Source: Ignavibacteriales bacterium
GTDB lineage: Bacteria > Bacteroidota > Ignavibacteria > Ignavibacteriales > SURF-24
Direction: 5' to 3'
DNA: 64,000 nucleotides
NCBI GenBank assembly: GCA_003599415.1
Contig: QZKB01000151.1
Location: 62,001 to 126,000, forward strand
The notes beneath the pieces are model-generated. The model saw only the letters and a list, made by a program, of their open reading frames with translations. It did no database searches and was not told where the DNA came from. The position numbers and the translations under genes are program-made. Each line of letters starts with the position of its first letter. Positions within the stretch are counted from its first letter, which is position 1. Below are positions 56,314 to 64,000 of this stretch, one piece after another.

Positions 56314-59300
56314 TATCCCAATACCGGTGCAAGCCACCTTTCTATTTCTTCTATGTTCATTCCTTTTCTTTTCGAGTAATCAATAATCTGGTCTTTATTA
56401 ATCTTTCCGGTTGTAAAATATTTTGCTTCGGGATGAGCAAAATATAAACCGCATACAGAAGCAGCAGGATACATTGCCAGCGATTCAGTTAAATGGATTG
56501 ACGCATTTTTTTTTGCCTGCAGTAATTCAAATAAAAGTTTTTTCTCCGTGTGATCCGGCTGAGCCGGGTAACCGGGTGCAGGACGAATACCGCGGTATTT
56601 TTCTTTTACAAGTTCTTCATTAGAAAAAGATTCATCTGCAGCATAGCCCCAGTATTTTTTCCTAACATCTTCATGAAGCTTTTCTGCAAATGCCTCGGCT
56701 AATCTGTCTGCCAATGCTTTGATGAGTATTGAGTTATAGTCGTCGTGTTCGCTTTCAAACTTCCTGATAAGCTCCTCAATTCCAATTCCCGCTGTAACTG
56801 CGAATGCGCCGATGTAATCTCTTATACCGCTTTCTGCGGGAGCAATAAAATCTGCCAGGGCAATATTTTTTGTGTTTGCGGATTTTAATCCCTGTTGCCT
56901 TAAAGTATGGAAAGTAGTTACAATTTTACTTGCCGATGCATCAGCATAAACTTCAATATCATCCCCCACGCTGTTTGCCGGAAATAAACCCAACACGGCT
57001 TTCGCTTTAAGGAGCTTATCAGTGATTACCTTATCTAAAAGTTTATTTGCATCTTCAAACAGTTTTTTTGCTTCGCCGCCGTACCTTTCATCATTAAAGA
57101 TGGCAGGATATTTTCCTTTCATTTCCCACGTAAGGAAGAAAGGAGTCCAGTCAATGTAATTCCTTAATTCCTCAAGTGGATAATCCTGAAAAATTTTTAA
57201 TCCCAGCATTGCCGGTTTAGTAATTTGAGCTTTTGACCAATCATAATCGGGTTTGTTAAGTCTTGCTTCTTCAATTGAAATAAAATTCTTTTCAGATGAT
57301 TTCCTTTTGTAATCTTCTCTAAGCGAATGATATTCTTCTTTAATCTTATTAATAAATTCATCTTTTCTTTCGGAAGACCCGATCAGGCTGCTTACTACAG
57401 GAACGCTTTTGGAAGCATCAAGTACATGCACGGTTGTTCCTGAATAAGCGGGCGACACTTTTACTGCTGTATGAACTCTTGATGTTGTTGCTCCTCCGAT
57501 TAACAATGGAATTTTTAATCCTTGTCTTTCCATCTCCTTTGCAACGTGAACCATTTCATCAAGAGATGGGGTAATCAATCCGCTCAATCCTATGATATCA
57601 ACATTCTCTGCTATTGCTGTTTCAATTATTTTTGATGCCGGAACCATTACACCAAGATCAATAACTTTATAGTTGTTGCAGCCAAGTACAACACCAACAA
57701 TGTTTTTACCAATGTCATGTACATCGCCTTTTACGGTAGCTAAAAGAATAGAGCCGGTCCCTCTCCTGACAGCCCCTCTCCCAGCCTCTCCCCCAAGGGG
57801 AGAGGTGGATGTTTTATTTTCTTTAATATTTTTTGAAATGCTTTCTAAAACTTTTTCGGTTTCATTTATAACTTCGTCATTTGAAAAACGGATAACTCTG
57901 AATCCGATTTTGTTTAACCGGTTTGTCCTTTCTTCATCGGATTCTTTGTTTTCGGGAAGCTGATGAGCCAGTCCATCAATTTCAATAATAAGATTTTCAG
58001 AAAGACAAATAAAGTCTGCAATGTAAGAACCAATTATATGCTGTCTTCTGAATTTATAATTTTCAAGCTGCTTGGTTTTTAAATTCTCCCATAAGATTAA
58101 TTCTGCCGTAGTGGGTTCGTTCCTATGTTCAAGAGCAAATTCTTTAAGCAACCCATAAAGTATTGGATCTGCCGTTTCCCATTTAGGCGATTTTAATACT
58201 GTGTGAGAATTTTCCTGCTCCCCTTCCCCTGGGGAAGGGGTTGGGGGATGGGCTGTTGGTTTAGCTATAAATGGTTCTAAATATGCCACAGCTTTTTTCA
58301 TTACTCTTGCGCTTTTTACAACCTGCGGAAGAAACATTTTTCCTGCACCGAACAAATCGCCGACTACATTCATTCCATTCATTAATGGTCCTTCAATTAC
58401 TTCAAGAGGACTTGAGTATTTCTTCAAGGCTTCTTCGGCATCAATTTCAATGTAGTCAACAATTCCTTTGACCAGTGAGTGCTTTATTCTTTCTTCAACA
58501 GAATTTTTACGCCACTCCTCTTCTTCTTTTACTTCAGTTTTTTCATTTCCTTTAAACTTCTCTGCATATTCAATTAATCTTTCGGTTGCATTGTTCCTTC
58601 TGTTTAGAATTACATCTTCAACAAGAATTAATAGTTCTTTGGGAATCTCCTCGTAAACTTCAAGCTGGCCGGCATTAACTATACCCATATCCATGCCTGC
58701 TTTAATAGCATGGTACAGAAACGCCGAATGCATTGCTTCTCTTACTTTATCATTTCCCCTGAACGAGAAAGATAAATTGCTAACCCCGCCGCTTACTTTT
58801 GCATGGGGAAGATTTTCTTTTATCCACTTTGTTGCTTCGATATAATCTACTGCGTAGTTGTTATGCTCTTCAATGCCTGTAGCTATAGCAAAGATGTTCG
58901 GATCAAAAATAATATCCTGGGGCGGAAAACCTATTTCTTCTGTAAGGATTTTATATGCACGTTTACAAATTTCAATTTTCCGTTCAAGAGTATCCGCCTG
59001 TCCCTGTTCATCGAATGCCATAACAATAGCGGCCGCGCCGTATCTTAAAACTTTACTCGCATGCTCTTTAAATATTTCTTCTCCTTCTTTCATGCTAATT
59101 GAATTTACAATGCATTTGCCCTGCAGACATTTTAATCCCGACTCAATAACGGACCATTTTGATGAATCAAGCATTATGGGCAGCTTAGCAATGTCTGGTT
59201 CAGCAGAAAGCAGGTTTAAGAATCTTGTCATAACTTTTTCTGAATCGAGCAAACCTTCATCCATGTTAATATCAAGAACGTTGGCTCCACCCTCAACCTG

Positions 59301-60473
59301 CTGACGGGCGACGCTTAAAGCTTCTTCATATTTTTCTTCACGGAATAGCCTTGCAAATTTTTTAGAGCCGGTTACATTTGTACGTTCGCCTATATTTATA
59401 AAGTTTGATTCGGGTCTTACAACAAGCGGTTCCAATCCGCTTAACTTTAAGTAAGGTTCAATAGCGGGAATTTTACGCGGCGGTAGCTCCGCAACAATTT
59501 TAGAAAGTAATTGAATATGTTCCGGTGTTGTACCACAGCAACCGCCAACAAGGTTTACAAATCCGCTCCGTGCGTAGTCTTCCATTATTGCAGTCATTTC
59601 ACTTGCTGTTTCATCATAACCACCAAAAGCATTCGGCAAGCCTGCATTAGGATATAAACTTATGTAGCAGTTTGCTAATTGGGAAAGTTCTTCAATATAT
59701 GAGCGCATTTGTGCTGCACCGAGTGAGCAGTTAAGACCAACACTTAAAAGATTTTTTGTATGAGCAACCGAGATCCAGAAAGCTTCCAGTGTCTGACCGG
59801 ACAAAGTTCTGCCGCTTAAATCCACAATCGTCCCGGAAATCATAACGGGAATTTCTTTCCCTGATGAAGAGCATAGTTCATCTATTGCATAAATGGCAGC
59901 TTTGCCGTTAAGAGTATCAAAAATAGTTTCTACCAGAAGAATATCTGCGCCGCCGTCAATTAATCCTCTTGCCTGCTGGGCATAAGTTTCTACCAGTTCA
60001 TCAAAAGTAACCGCCCTGAAACCCGGATCATTTACATTCGGCGAAAGCGAAGCGGTTTTGTTAGTCGGACCAATAGCGCCGGCAACAAATCTTTTTTTAT
60101 CGGGCCTTTGTTTTGTGAATTCATCAGCGGCTTCTCTTGCAAGTTTAGCTGCGGCAAAATTTATATCATATGTAAACTTTTCTGTGTTATAATCTGATTG
60201 AGAAATTCTATTCGCGTTAAAGGTATTGGTCCCAATTATGTCAGAACCGGCTTCAAGAAATGCTTTGTATATATTCTTAATTATTTCTGGCTGGGTCAGG
60301 TTTAGGATATCATTATTACCCTTTAAATCATTCGAGTGATTTTTAAACTGTTCACCACGGAAAGCCTCCTCTGATAATTTCATTTTCTGAATCATCGTTC
60401 CGCGCGGTCCATCCAAAAGGACAATTCTTTGCTCAAGTAAGTCTGTTAATTGATTAAATATTGTTTTCATCAC
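56310..60473 (-). CDS. metH: Cobalamin-dependent methionine synthase with in-frame DUF559 endonuclease insertion
   Basis: MetH transfers a methyl group from methyltetrahydrofolate to homocysteine through cobalamin. The homocysteine domain (1-330) has its zinc cysteines in VGLNCSLG and [10 protein letters not shown]. The pterin domain is at about 350-610 ([14 protein letters not shown]). The cobalamin cap is at 650-735 ([17 protein letters not shown]). The B12 Rossmann domain is at 905-1050 with DVHDIGKN (base-off His919). The AdoMet reactivation domain is at 1060-1387 ([12 protein letters not shown]). The 1387 residues exceed the usual 1230 or so because residues 737-906 hold an extra DUF559 segment in the cap-to-B12 linker. 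The frame stays open throughout, so the gene is probably still functional. The protein ends LGY at an element boundary. Confidence 0.93.
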   Translation of the reverse strand: MMKTIFNQLTDLLEQRIVLLDGPRGTMIQKMKLSEEAFRGEQFKNHSNDLKGNNDILNLTQPEIIKNIYKAFLEAGSDIIGTNTFNANRISQSDYNTEKFTYDINFAAAKLAREAADEFTKQRPDKKRFVAGAIGPTNKTASLSPNVNDPGFRAVTFDELVETYAQQARGLIDGGADILLVETIFDTLNGKAAIYAIDELCSSSGKEIPVMISGTIVDLSGRTLSGQTLEAFWISVAHTKNLLSVGLNCSLGAAQMRSYIEELSQLANCYISLYPNAGLPNAFGGYDETASEMTAIMEDYARSGFVNLVGGCCGTTPEHIQLLSKIVAELPPRKIPAIEPYLKLSGLEPLVVRPESNFINIGERTNVTGSKKFARLFREEKYEEALSVARQQVEGGANVLDINMDEGLLDSEKVMTRFLNLLSAEPDIAKLPIMLDSSKWSVIESGLKCLQGKCIVNSISMKEGEEIFKEHASKVLRYGAAAIVMAFDEQGQADTLERKIEICKRAYKILTEEIGFPPQDIIFDPNIFAIATGIEEHNNYAVDYIEATKWIKENLPHAKVSGGVSNLSFSFRGNDKVREAMHSAFLYHAIKAGMDMGIVNAGQLEVYEEIPKELLILVEDVILNRRNNATERLIEYAEKFKGNEKTEVKEEEEWRKNSVEERIKHSLVKGIVDYIEIDAEEALKKYSSPLEVIEGPLMNGMNVVGDLFGAGKMFLPQVVKSARVMKKAVAYLEPFIAKPTAHPPTPSPGEGEQENSHTVLKSPKWETADPILYGLLKEFALEHRNEPTTAELILWENLKTKQLENYKFRRQHIIGSYIADFICLSENLIIEIDGLAHQLPENKESDEERTNRLNKIGFRVIRFSNDEVINETEKVLESISKNIKENKTSTSPLGGEAGRGAVRRGTGSILLATVKGDVHDIGKNIVGVVLGCNNYKVIDLGVMVPASKIIETAIAENVDIIGLSGLITPSLDEMVHVAKEMERQGLKIPLLIGGATTSRVHTAVKVSPAYSGTTVHVLDASKSVPVVSSLIGSSERKDEFINKIKEEYHSLREDYKRKSSEKNFISIEEARLNKPDYDWSKAQITKPAMLGLKIFQDYPLEELRNYIDWTPFFLTWEMKGKYPAIFNDERYGGEAKKLFEDANKLLDKVITDKLLKAKAVLGLFPANSVGDDIEVYADASASKIVTTFHTLRQQGLKSANTKNIALADFIAPAESGIRDYIGAFAVTAGIGIEELIRKFESEHDDYNSILIKALADRLAEAFAEKLHEDVRKKYWGYAADESFSNEELVKEKYRGIRPAPGYPAQPDHTEKKLLFELLQAKKNASIHLTESLAMYPAASVCGLYFAHPEAKYFTTGKINKDQIIDYSKRKGMNIEEIERWLAPVLGY
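57785..57805. repeat. Palindrome at the 3' side of the metH insertion
   Basis: CCTCTCCCC and GGGGAGAGG pair around a CAA centre. It encodes the SPLGGEAG end of the inserted peptide when read in the metH frame. Confidence 0.85.
58220..58240. repeat. Palindrome at the 5' side of the metH insertion
   Basis: CCCCTTCCCC and GGGGAAGGGG form a perfect 10-bp palindrome with a single central T. It encodes the TPSPGEGE part of the inserted peptide in the metH frame. Confidence 0.88.
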
Positions 60474-60499
60474 CTTGTTTTCTTATTAATAATGTGTTT

Positions 60500-60516
60500 G
60501 CTTTTCTTTGAAAAGC
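60500..60516. promoter_or_regulatory. Palindrome between divergent metH and hldD
   Basis: GCTTTTC-TTT-GAAAAGC lies in the 93-bp gap that must hold both promoters, so it is a candidate operator. No cobalamin or SAM riboswitch fits in this short region. Confidence 0.35.
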
Positions 60517-60566
60517 ATTGATAATATAACTAAATTTGCCTGCAATTAAAATTTAGAGGTTCGTTT

Positions 60567-61541
60567 ATGATAGTAGTAACAGGTGGCGCCGGCTTTATTG
60601 GAAGTGCAATTGTATGGCGATTAAATCAGCTTGGCAAAGATGATATATTAATTGTTGATGAACTTGGCGAAGATGAAAAATGGAAAAACCTTGTTGGGTT
60701 AAACTTTGCCGATTACCTGGACAAGGGTAACTTTATCGATAGAATTATTGACGGCGATCCTGATCTTGATATAGAAGCGATAATTCACATGGGCGCTTGT
60801 TCTTCAACCACGGAAAAAGATGCAGATTACCTCATGCACAATAATTTCAAGTACACACAGGAATTGGCAAAATATTGCATTGGCAACAATGTAAGATTTA
60901 TTTATGCTTCTTCAGCCGCAACATACGGAAACGGCGAACAAGGATATGATGACAATGAGAAGGAGCTTAATACGCTCCGCCCGATGAATATGTATGGTTA
61001 CTCCAAACAGCTTTTCGATTTATGGGCAAAGAAAAATAATTTACTGAACAAATTAGTCGGATTGAAATTCTTTAACGTTTACGGTCCAAATGAATTCCAC
61101 AAAGCCGATATGAGAAGCGTCGTTCATAAAGCATACGGACAAATAAAAGAAACCGGCAAAGTTAATTTGTTCAAATCTTATAAGAAAGATTATGAAGATG
61201 GCGAGCAGATGCGCGACTTTATTTATGTTAAGGATGCTGTTGATATGACTCTTTTCTTCCTTGAGAATAAAGACAAGAACGGAATTTTTAACATTGGAAC
61301 AGGAAATGCCAGGACTTGGAATGATTTAGTGACAATTCTTTTCAAGTCTCTTAACAAGCAGGTAAACGTGGAATATATTGAAATGCCGGAATCTATAAGA
61401 GATAAGTACCAGTACTTTACGCAGGCAAACCTGCACAAACTTTTTGAGGCGGGATATGACCAACCGATCACTTCTCTTGAAGACGGTATAAATGATTATG
61501 TAAAGAATTATCTTATCCAGGAAAAATATTTGGGAACGTAA
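60567..61541 (+). CDS. hldD: ADP-L-glycero-D-manno-heptose-6-epimerase
   Basis: This is an extended short-chain dehydrogenase that epimerises ADP-heptose at C6 for the lipopolysaccharide core. The NADP-binding VVTGGAGFIGSAIVWRLNQLG, the HldD-specific IIHMGACSSTTEKDADYLM, the catalytic YGYSK and the GLKFFNVYGPNEFHK and MRDFIYVKDAV segments are all present. The 324 residues agree with the family (about 310-330). It is divergent from metH and followed by a Nudix gene. It shows that the organism has a heptose-containing LPS core. Confidence 0.94.
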   Translation: MIVVTGGAGFIGSAIVWRLNQLGKDDILIVDELGEDEKWKNLVGLNFADYLDKGNFIDRIIDGDPDLDIEAIIHMGACSSTTEKDADYLMHNNFKYTQELAKYCIGNNVRFIYASSAATYGNGEQGYDDNEKELNTLRPMNMYGYSKQLFDLWAKKNNLLNKLVGLKFFNVYGPNEFHKADMRSVVHKAYGQIKETGKVNLFKSYKKDYEDGEQMRDFIYVKDAVDMTLFFLENKDKNGIFNIGTGNARTWNDLVTILFKSLNKQVNVEYIEMPESIRDKYQYFTQANLHKLFEAGYDQPITSLEDGINDYVKNYLIQEKYLGT

Positions 61542-61605
61542 TTCAATTGTTGCATCAGGTTAAACTGTGTATTACAATTCTAATTCAGTCTTACTTTGAG
61601 GATTT

Positions 61606-62064
61606 ATGAAGTTAGCTACATTATGTTATGTTAAACATGACGGAAAAACATTAATGATTCATCGTGTAAAGAAACAAAATGATTACCATGAAGGAAAATG
61701 GAACGGACTTGGCGGTAAATTTGAGCCGGGTGAAACTCCTGAGGAATGTGCCATAAGAGAAGTTAAGGAAGAATCCGGTTTAACTATTTTTTCTCCAAAA
61801 CTTCATGGACTGCTAACATTTCCAATGTTTGATGGTGTTGATGACTGGTATGTGTTTGTTTATACTATAAATGAATTTGAGGGAGAACTGATTGATTCCG
61901 ATGAGGGAAATCTTGCCTGGATACCAAATGATGAGCTTACAAAATTAAATCTCTGGGAAGGGGACCAGATATTTTTACCCTGGCTCTTCCAGGATAAATT
62001 CTTCAGCGCAAAATTCAATTATGAAAACGGCAAGTTTAAAGATTACGAGGTGGTTTTCTATTAA
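61606..62064 (+). CDS. Nudix hydrolase, MutT-like (8-oxo-dGTP diphosphatase type)
   Basis: The Nudix box is complete: GLGGKFEPGETPEECAIREVKEESGL, read as GX5EX7REUXEEXGU. The opening LATLCYVKHDGKTLMIHR and the later DGVDDWYVFVYTINEFEGE match the eukaryotic-type MTH1/YtkD group of 8-oxo-dGTPases. The 152 residues are full length. It probably cleans oxidised nucleotides in the cytoplasm. It starts 65 bases after hldD and may share its transcript. Confidence 0.88.
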   Translation: MKLATLCYVKHDGKTLMIHRVKKQNDYHEGKWNGLGGKFEPGETPEECAIREVKEESGLTIFSPKLHGLLTFPMFDGVDDWYVFVYTINEFEGELIDSDEGNLAWIPNDELTKLNLWEGDQIFLPWLFQDKFFSAKFNYENGKFKDYEVVFY

Positions 62065-62122
62065 TACTCTTGTCCCTTTAGTTGAAGATTAAGAATAAGA
62101 GCAAGAGTAAGAGTGAAATTCT

Positions 62123-62914
62123 TTAAGCTAGTCTTTTCTTTAAAAAATCACTTATCGCTTTATTTACTGCTTCAGGATTTTCAACAGGGGCCATATGTCC
62201 CGCTTCAGGAATTATCACAAGTTCCGAATCCTTGATTTTGTTATGAATGTCTTTCATTACTAAAGGAGGCGTAAGTTTATCGTGCTCGCCACAGATAATT
62301 AAAGTTGGGATCATAATCTTTTCCAGAAAAGAAGTTGTGTCTGTTCTGCTTAACATTGCCAGCATACATCCTTTAACTCCTGCGGGATCATAAGTAATTG
62401 CCCGATTTAGTATTTCCTCATAAAGCCATTTTCTTTCTTTTAATGTTGAATCGGCAAAGGTGTTTGGAATAGTAGCCTCGCAGAATTTTTGTAGACCTTC
62501 AATATTAATCTGCTTAATGCCGTTTGCTCTTTTTAGTTTTGCCGTATCGTCATCGGGGAAAGATTTTGTATCGCAAAGAATTAATCCGCCAAGTTTTTCC
62601 TGTGCTCTTTCCACTGCACGAAGAGAGATATAACCGCCCATAGAAAGACCGCAAAGGACAGGCTTATCTAATTTAAACTCATTTACGATCCAGAGAAGGT
62701 CATCAACCAAAGTTTCCATAGTAAATTGTCTGTCTCCACCGGGAGATTTTCCCAGTCCCCGGATATCATAAGAGATGCAATAGTGCGAATTTTGCAGAAA
62801 TTCGACTTGTTTGCTCCACATTAAATGATCATAGGGAAATCCATGAACAAATATAACCGGAGAATTTTTTTTACTCCCGGACTCGACAATTAACAAATTA
62901 TTCTCTAATTTCAC
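62123..62914 (-). CDS. Alpha/beta-fold hydrolase
   Basis: The oxyanion HGFPYDHLMW, the nucleophile elbow CGLSMGGYISL (Ser), the Asp in ICGEHDKLTPP and the His in PEAGHMAPVENPEAV form a complete catalytic triad in the 3-oxoadipate enol-lactonase/BioH-like group. The 263 residues are normal. The start is a GTG at 62914. No signal peptide is seen, so it acts in the cytoplasm on an unknown ester or lactone. It converges on the Nudix gene. Confidence 0.87.
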   Translation of the reverse strand: MKLENNLLIVESGSKKNSPVIFVHGFPYDHLMWSKQVEFLQNSHYCISYDIRGLGKSPGGDRQFTMETLVDDLLWIVNEFKLDKPVLCGLSMGGYISLRAVERAQEKLGGLILCDTKSFPDDDTAKLKRANGIKQINIEGLQKFCEATIPNTFADSTLKERKWLYEEILNRAITYDPAGVKGCMLAMLSRTDTTSFLEKIMIPTLIICGEHDKLTPPLVMKDIHNKIKDSELVIIPEAGHMAPVENPEAVNKAISDFLKKRLA

Positions 62915-63096
62915 GGTAGCCTCTGAGCAAATTTTGTAAAAAATATTTTATCCACTCACAAGGTGGATTTTTAGTCTATATAATCGTATCCGTCACTTGT
63001 GATACTTTAATATAAAACTTAAGCAACTAAATCTAAAAACCAAAAAGTTTTACCGGTTCTGCCGGTAATGGAAATAATCTATTACCAAAGCTGCTT

Positions 63097-64000
63097 ATGA
63101 AAAAACTGTTACTATTAATATTTCTTGGAACGATTATCTATGCTCAGCAGCTTAGGTTAACTAACGATACCCTTTCGGTAAAAAATTCATTTTCAAATAA
63201 CCAGTTCCTGGTTAAAGACGCCAAATCAAAATTACACTTTGTCTATACTTCTCAGGCAAACCAGTCCAATCGTTCTAAAGATATTTTTTACGCGGAAGAA
63301 ACCGCAGATTCATTTAATGTTATTAATATTACGAATGATAATGAAGAGGATAACTATCCTTCGTTAAGTCTTGATAAAGATGGAAACTCTCATATTGTTT
63401 TTCTTTGCCGGGATACTCTGAATGTTTTTCAAATAAAATATACAAATAACATCCGCAGAAATTTTTCCAGTCCTGTTTTCCTTACAGACGATAATGTTAA
63501 TAAAGCCAACCCGATAAGCATTATTAGTCCGGATAGTATTCTTCATATTGTATATTTTACCTATTCTTACCAGAAAAACGAAATAAACTATGTTGCATAT
63601 AATCTTAAAGATTTTACCATAACTAAACCGGTTGTTTTAAGTGAAGGAGAAACTAAAGGTGGTAATGAAGCTTCCTTTGCTTTGGATAAGAAAGGGAAAT
63701 TATACCTGGTATTAAAAACCGGCCCTGCTTCCGGCGGTAATCTGAAATGTTTTACTATTACAAAAGGTAAACTACGGGAAGTATTGCTTGATGTTGAAGA
63801 GCAGGTGGTGCATCCTAAAGTTGTAGTTGATAGGTTTAATACTGTTAATATTGTTTACAAAAACACAGTTGATAACAGGCTTTATATTATTAATAATATC
63901 AGCGGATATTTTGGTGAACCGGTTGCTGTAACTCCTGAAAATCAAAATCCGGTTGGCTTTAATAACTTTGCCGTTGATGATGTTGGCAGGTTTTATTTTG
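63097..64000 (+). CDS. Secreted beta-propeller-like protein, truncated by window end
   Basis: The ATG at 63097 opens a frame that stays open to the window edge (301 codons seen). A signal peptide (MKKLLLLIFLGTIIYAQ) is followed by repeats of about 50 residues with the pattern YPSLSLDKDGNSHIVFLCRD, ANPISIISPDSILHIVYFTY, EASFALDKKGKLYLVLKTG and HPKVVVDRFNTVNIVYKN. This is like the BNR/sialidase-type or YVTN-type propeller blades of extracellular proteins. No catalytic residues can be called. A leader hairpin TTACCGG-TTCTG-CCGGTAA lies at 63050-63068. The C-terminus, and any T9SS domain, is outside the window. Confidence 0.8.
   Translation, partial: MKKLLLLIFLGTIIYAQQLRLTNDTLSVKNSFSNNQFLVKDAKSKLHFVYTSQANQSNRSKDIFYAEETADSFNVINITNDNEEDNYPSLSLDKDGNSHIVFLCRDTLNVFQIKYTNNIRRNFSSPVFLTDDNVNKANPISIISPDSILHIVYFTYSYQKNEINYVAYNLKDFTITKPVVLSEGETKGGNEASFALDKKGKLYLVLKTGPASGGNLKCFTITKGKLREVLLDVEEQVVHPKVVVDRFNTVNIVYKNTVDNRLYIINNISGYFGEPVAVTPENQNPVGFNNFAVDDVGRFYF

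Larger units (their letters stand above)
57769..58256 (-). mobile_element. Palindrome-ended insertion in metH encoding a DUF559 (Vsr-like) nuclease domain
   Basis: The 488-bp segment is bounded by ACAGCCC/GGGCTGT inverted ends and carries a palindrome near each end. In the metH frame it encodes a complete DUF559 domain at residues of about 770-880 (57834-58166): [38 protein letters not shown] and [13 protein letters not shown]. The D...ExD active-site acids of the PD-(D/E)XK fold are retained. The end peptides ([21 protein letters not shown]) are low-complexity translations of the palindromes. There is no intein splicing motif, so the domain should remain in the protein. The origin as a mobile element is inferred from its ends and its short cousin downstream. 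Confidence 0.72.

Noticed and set aside
57761-58265. Intein in MetH
   Set aside because: No Cys/Ser at the left junction, no HN plus Cys/Ser/Thr at the right junction, and no Hint-domain blocks; only a DUF559 domain between palindromes.
58858-59304. 148-residue ORF antisense to metH
   Set aside because: Lies opposite the conserved pterin domain; composition is that of a shadow frame.
60474-60566. Cobalamin or SAM riboswitch before metH
   Set aside because: The gap is only 93 bases and contains no B12-box or SAM-I core; only a short palindrome is seen.

Overview
The window comes from a T9SS-bearing, AT-rich member of the Bacteroidota/Chlorobiota/Ignavibacteriota group, most likely an Ignavibacteria-type bacterium. 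This is inferred from the FPNPFNPST-type C-terminal sorting domains on several secreted proteins, from a PorV/PorQ-family protein, and from two carboxypeptidase-regulatory-like TonB-dependent receptors with no SusD partner. No rRNA, CRISPR array or phage genes were seen.

Layout. 1-4216 is a left flank on the minus strand: a partial secreted alpha-amylase, a glycerophosphodiesterase, class II fructose-bisphosphate aldolase, a tRNA-Lys(TTT) on the plus strand, and a DeoR/AgaR-type repressor. Divergent from the repressor, 4534-21748 is sugar cluster A: TonB receptor, beta-helix T9SS cargo, CBM9-like protein, an unassigned TIM-barrel hydrolase, a GH114-type (polygalactosaminidase-like) T9SS cargo, a GH36-like enzyme, an EamA-type permease, an AraD-like epimerase, a NagB-like deaminase, a PfkB kinase, a small protein and a lipoprotein amidohydrolase. 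After a 430-bp gap with a long inverted repeat comes a mannose-6-P-isomerase-like gene. 23505-28470 is a minus-strand redox island (AraC regulator, DUF362, YqhD-like dehydrogenase, flavodoxin-like reductase, aldo/keto reductase). 28792-56135 is sugar cluster B: a tandem-duplicated T9SS cargo, TonB receptor, PorV-like protein, lipoprotein, surface protein, two GH36-like enzymes, a DUF4874/DUF4832 T9SS cargo, SSS symporter, GHMP kinase plus sugar nucleotidyltransferase, ROK regulator, AgaS, PfkB, GatZ/KbaZ, a second EamA permease and an unassigned TIM-barrel protein. The right flank carries metH, hldD, a Nudix hydrolase, an alpha/beta hydrolase and a truncated secreted protein.

How the genes fit together (inference): the combination of a GH114-type enzyme, several alpha-galactosidase-clan enzymes, AgaS, a NagB-like deaminase, PfkB kinases, GatZ and DeoR/ROK regulators suggests use of an alpha-linked galactose/galactosamine polymer, such as galactosaminogalactan or a Pel-like polysaccharide. 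Depolymerisation would be at the cell surface through T9SS cargo, uptake through TonB receptors and the symporter, and catabolism through galactosamine-6-P, tagatose-6-P and tagatose-1,6-bisphosphate.

The most unusual single object is in metH. The methionine synthase ORF is about 150 residues longer than usual because a palindrome-ended element carrying a DUF559 (Vsr-like, PD-(D/E)XK) endonuclease domain sits in frame in the linker just before the cobalamin-binding domain. A short element with matching ends and no endonuclease lies exactly at the metH stop codon.
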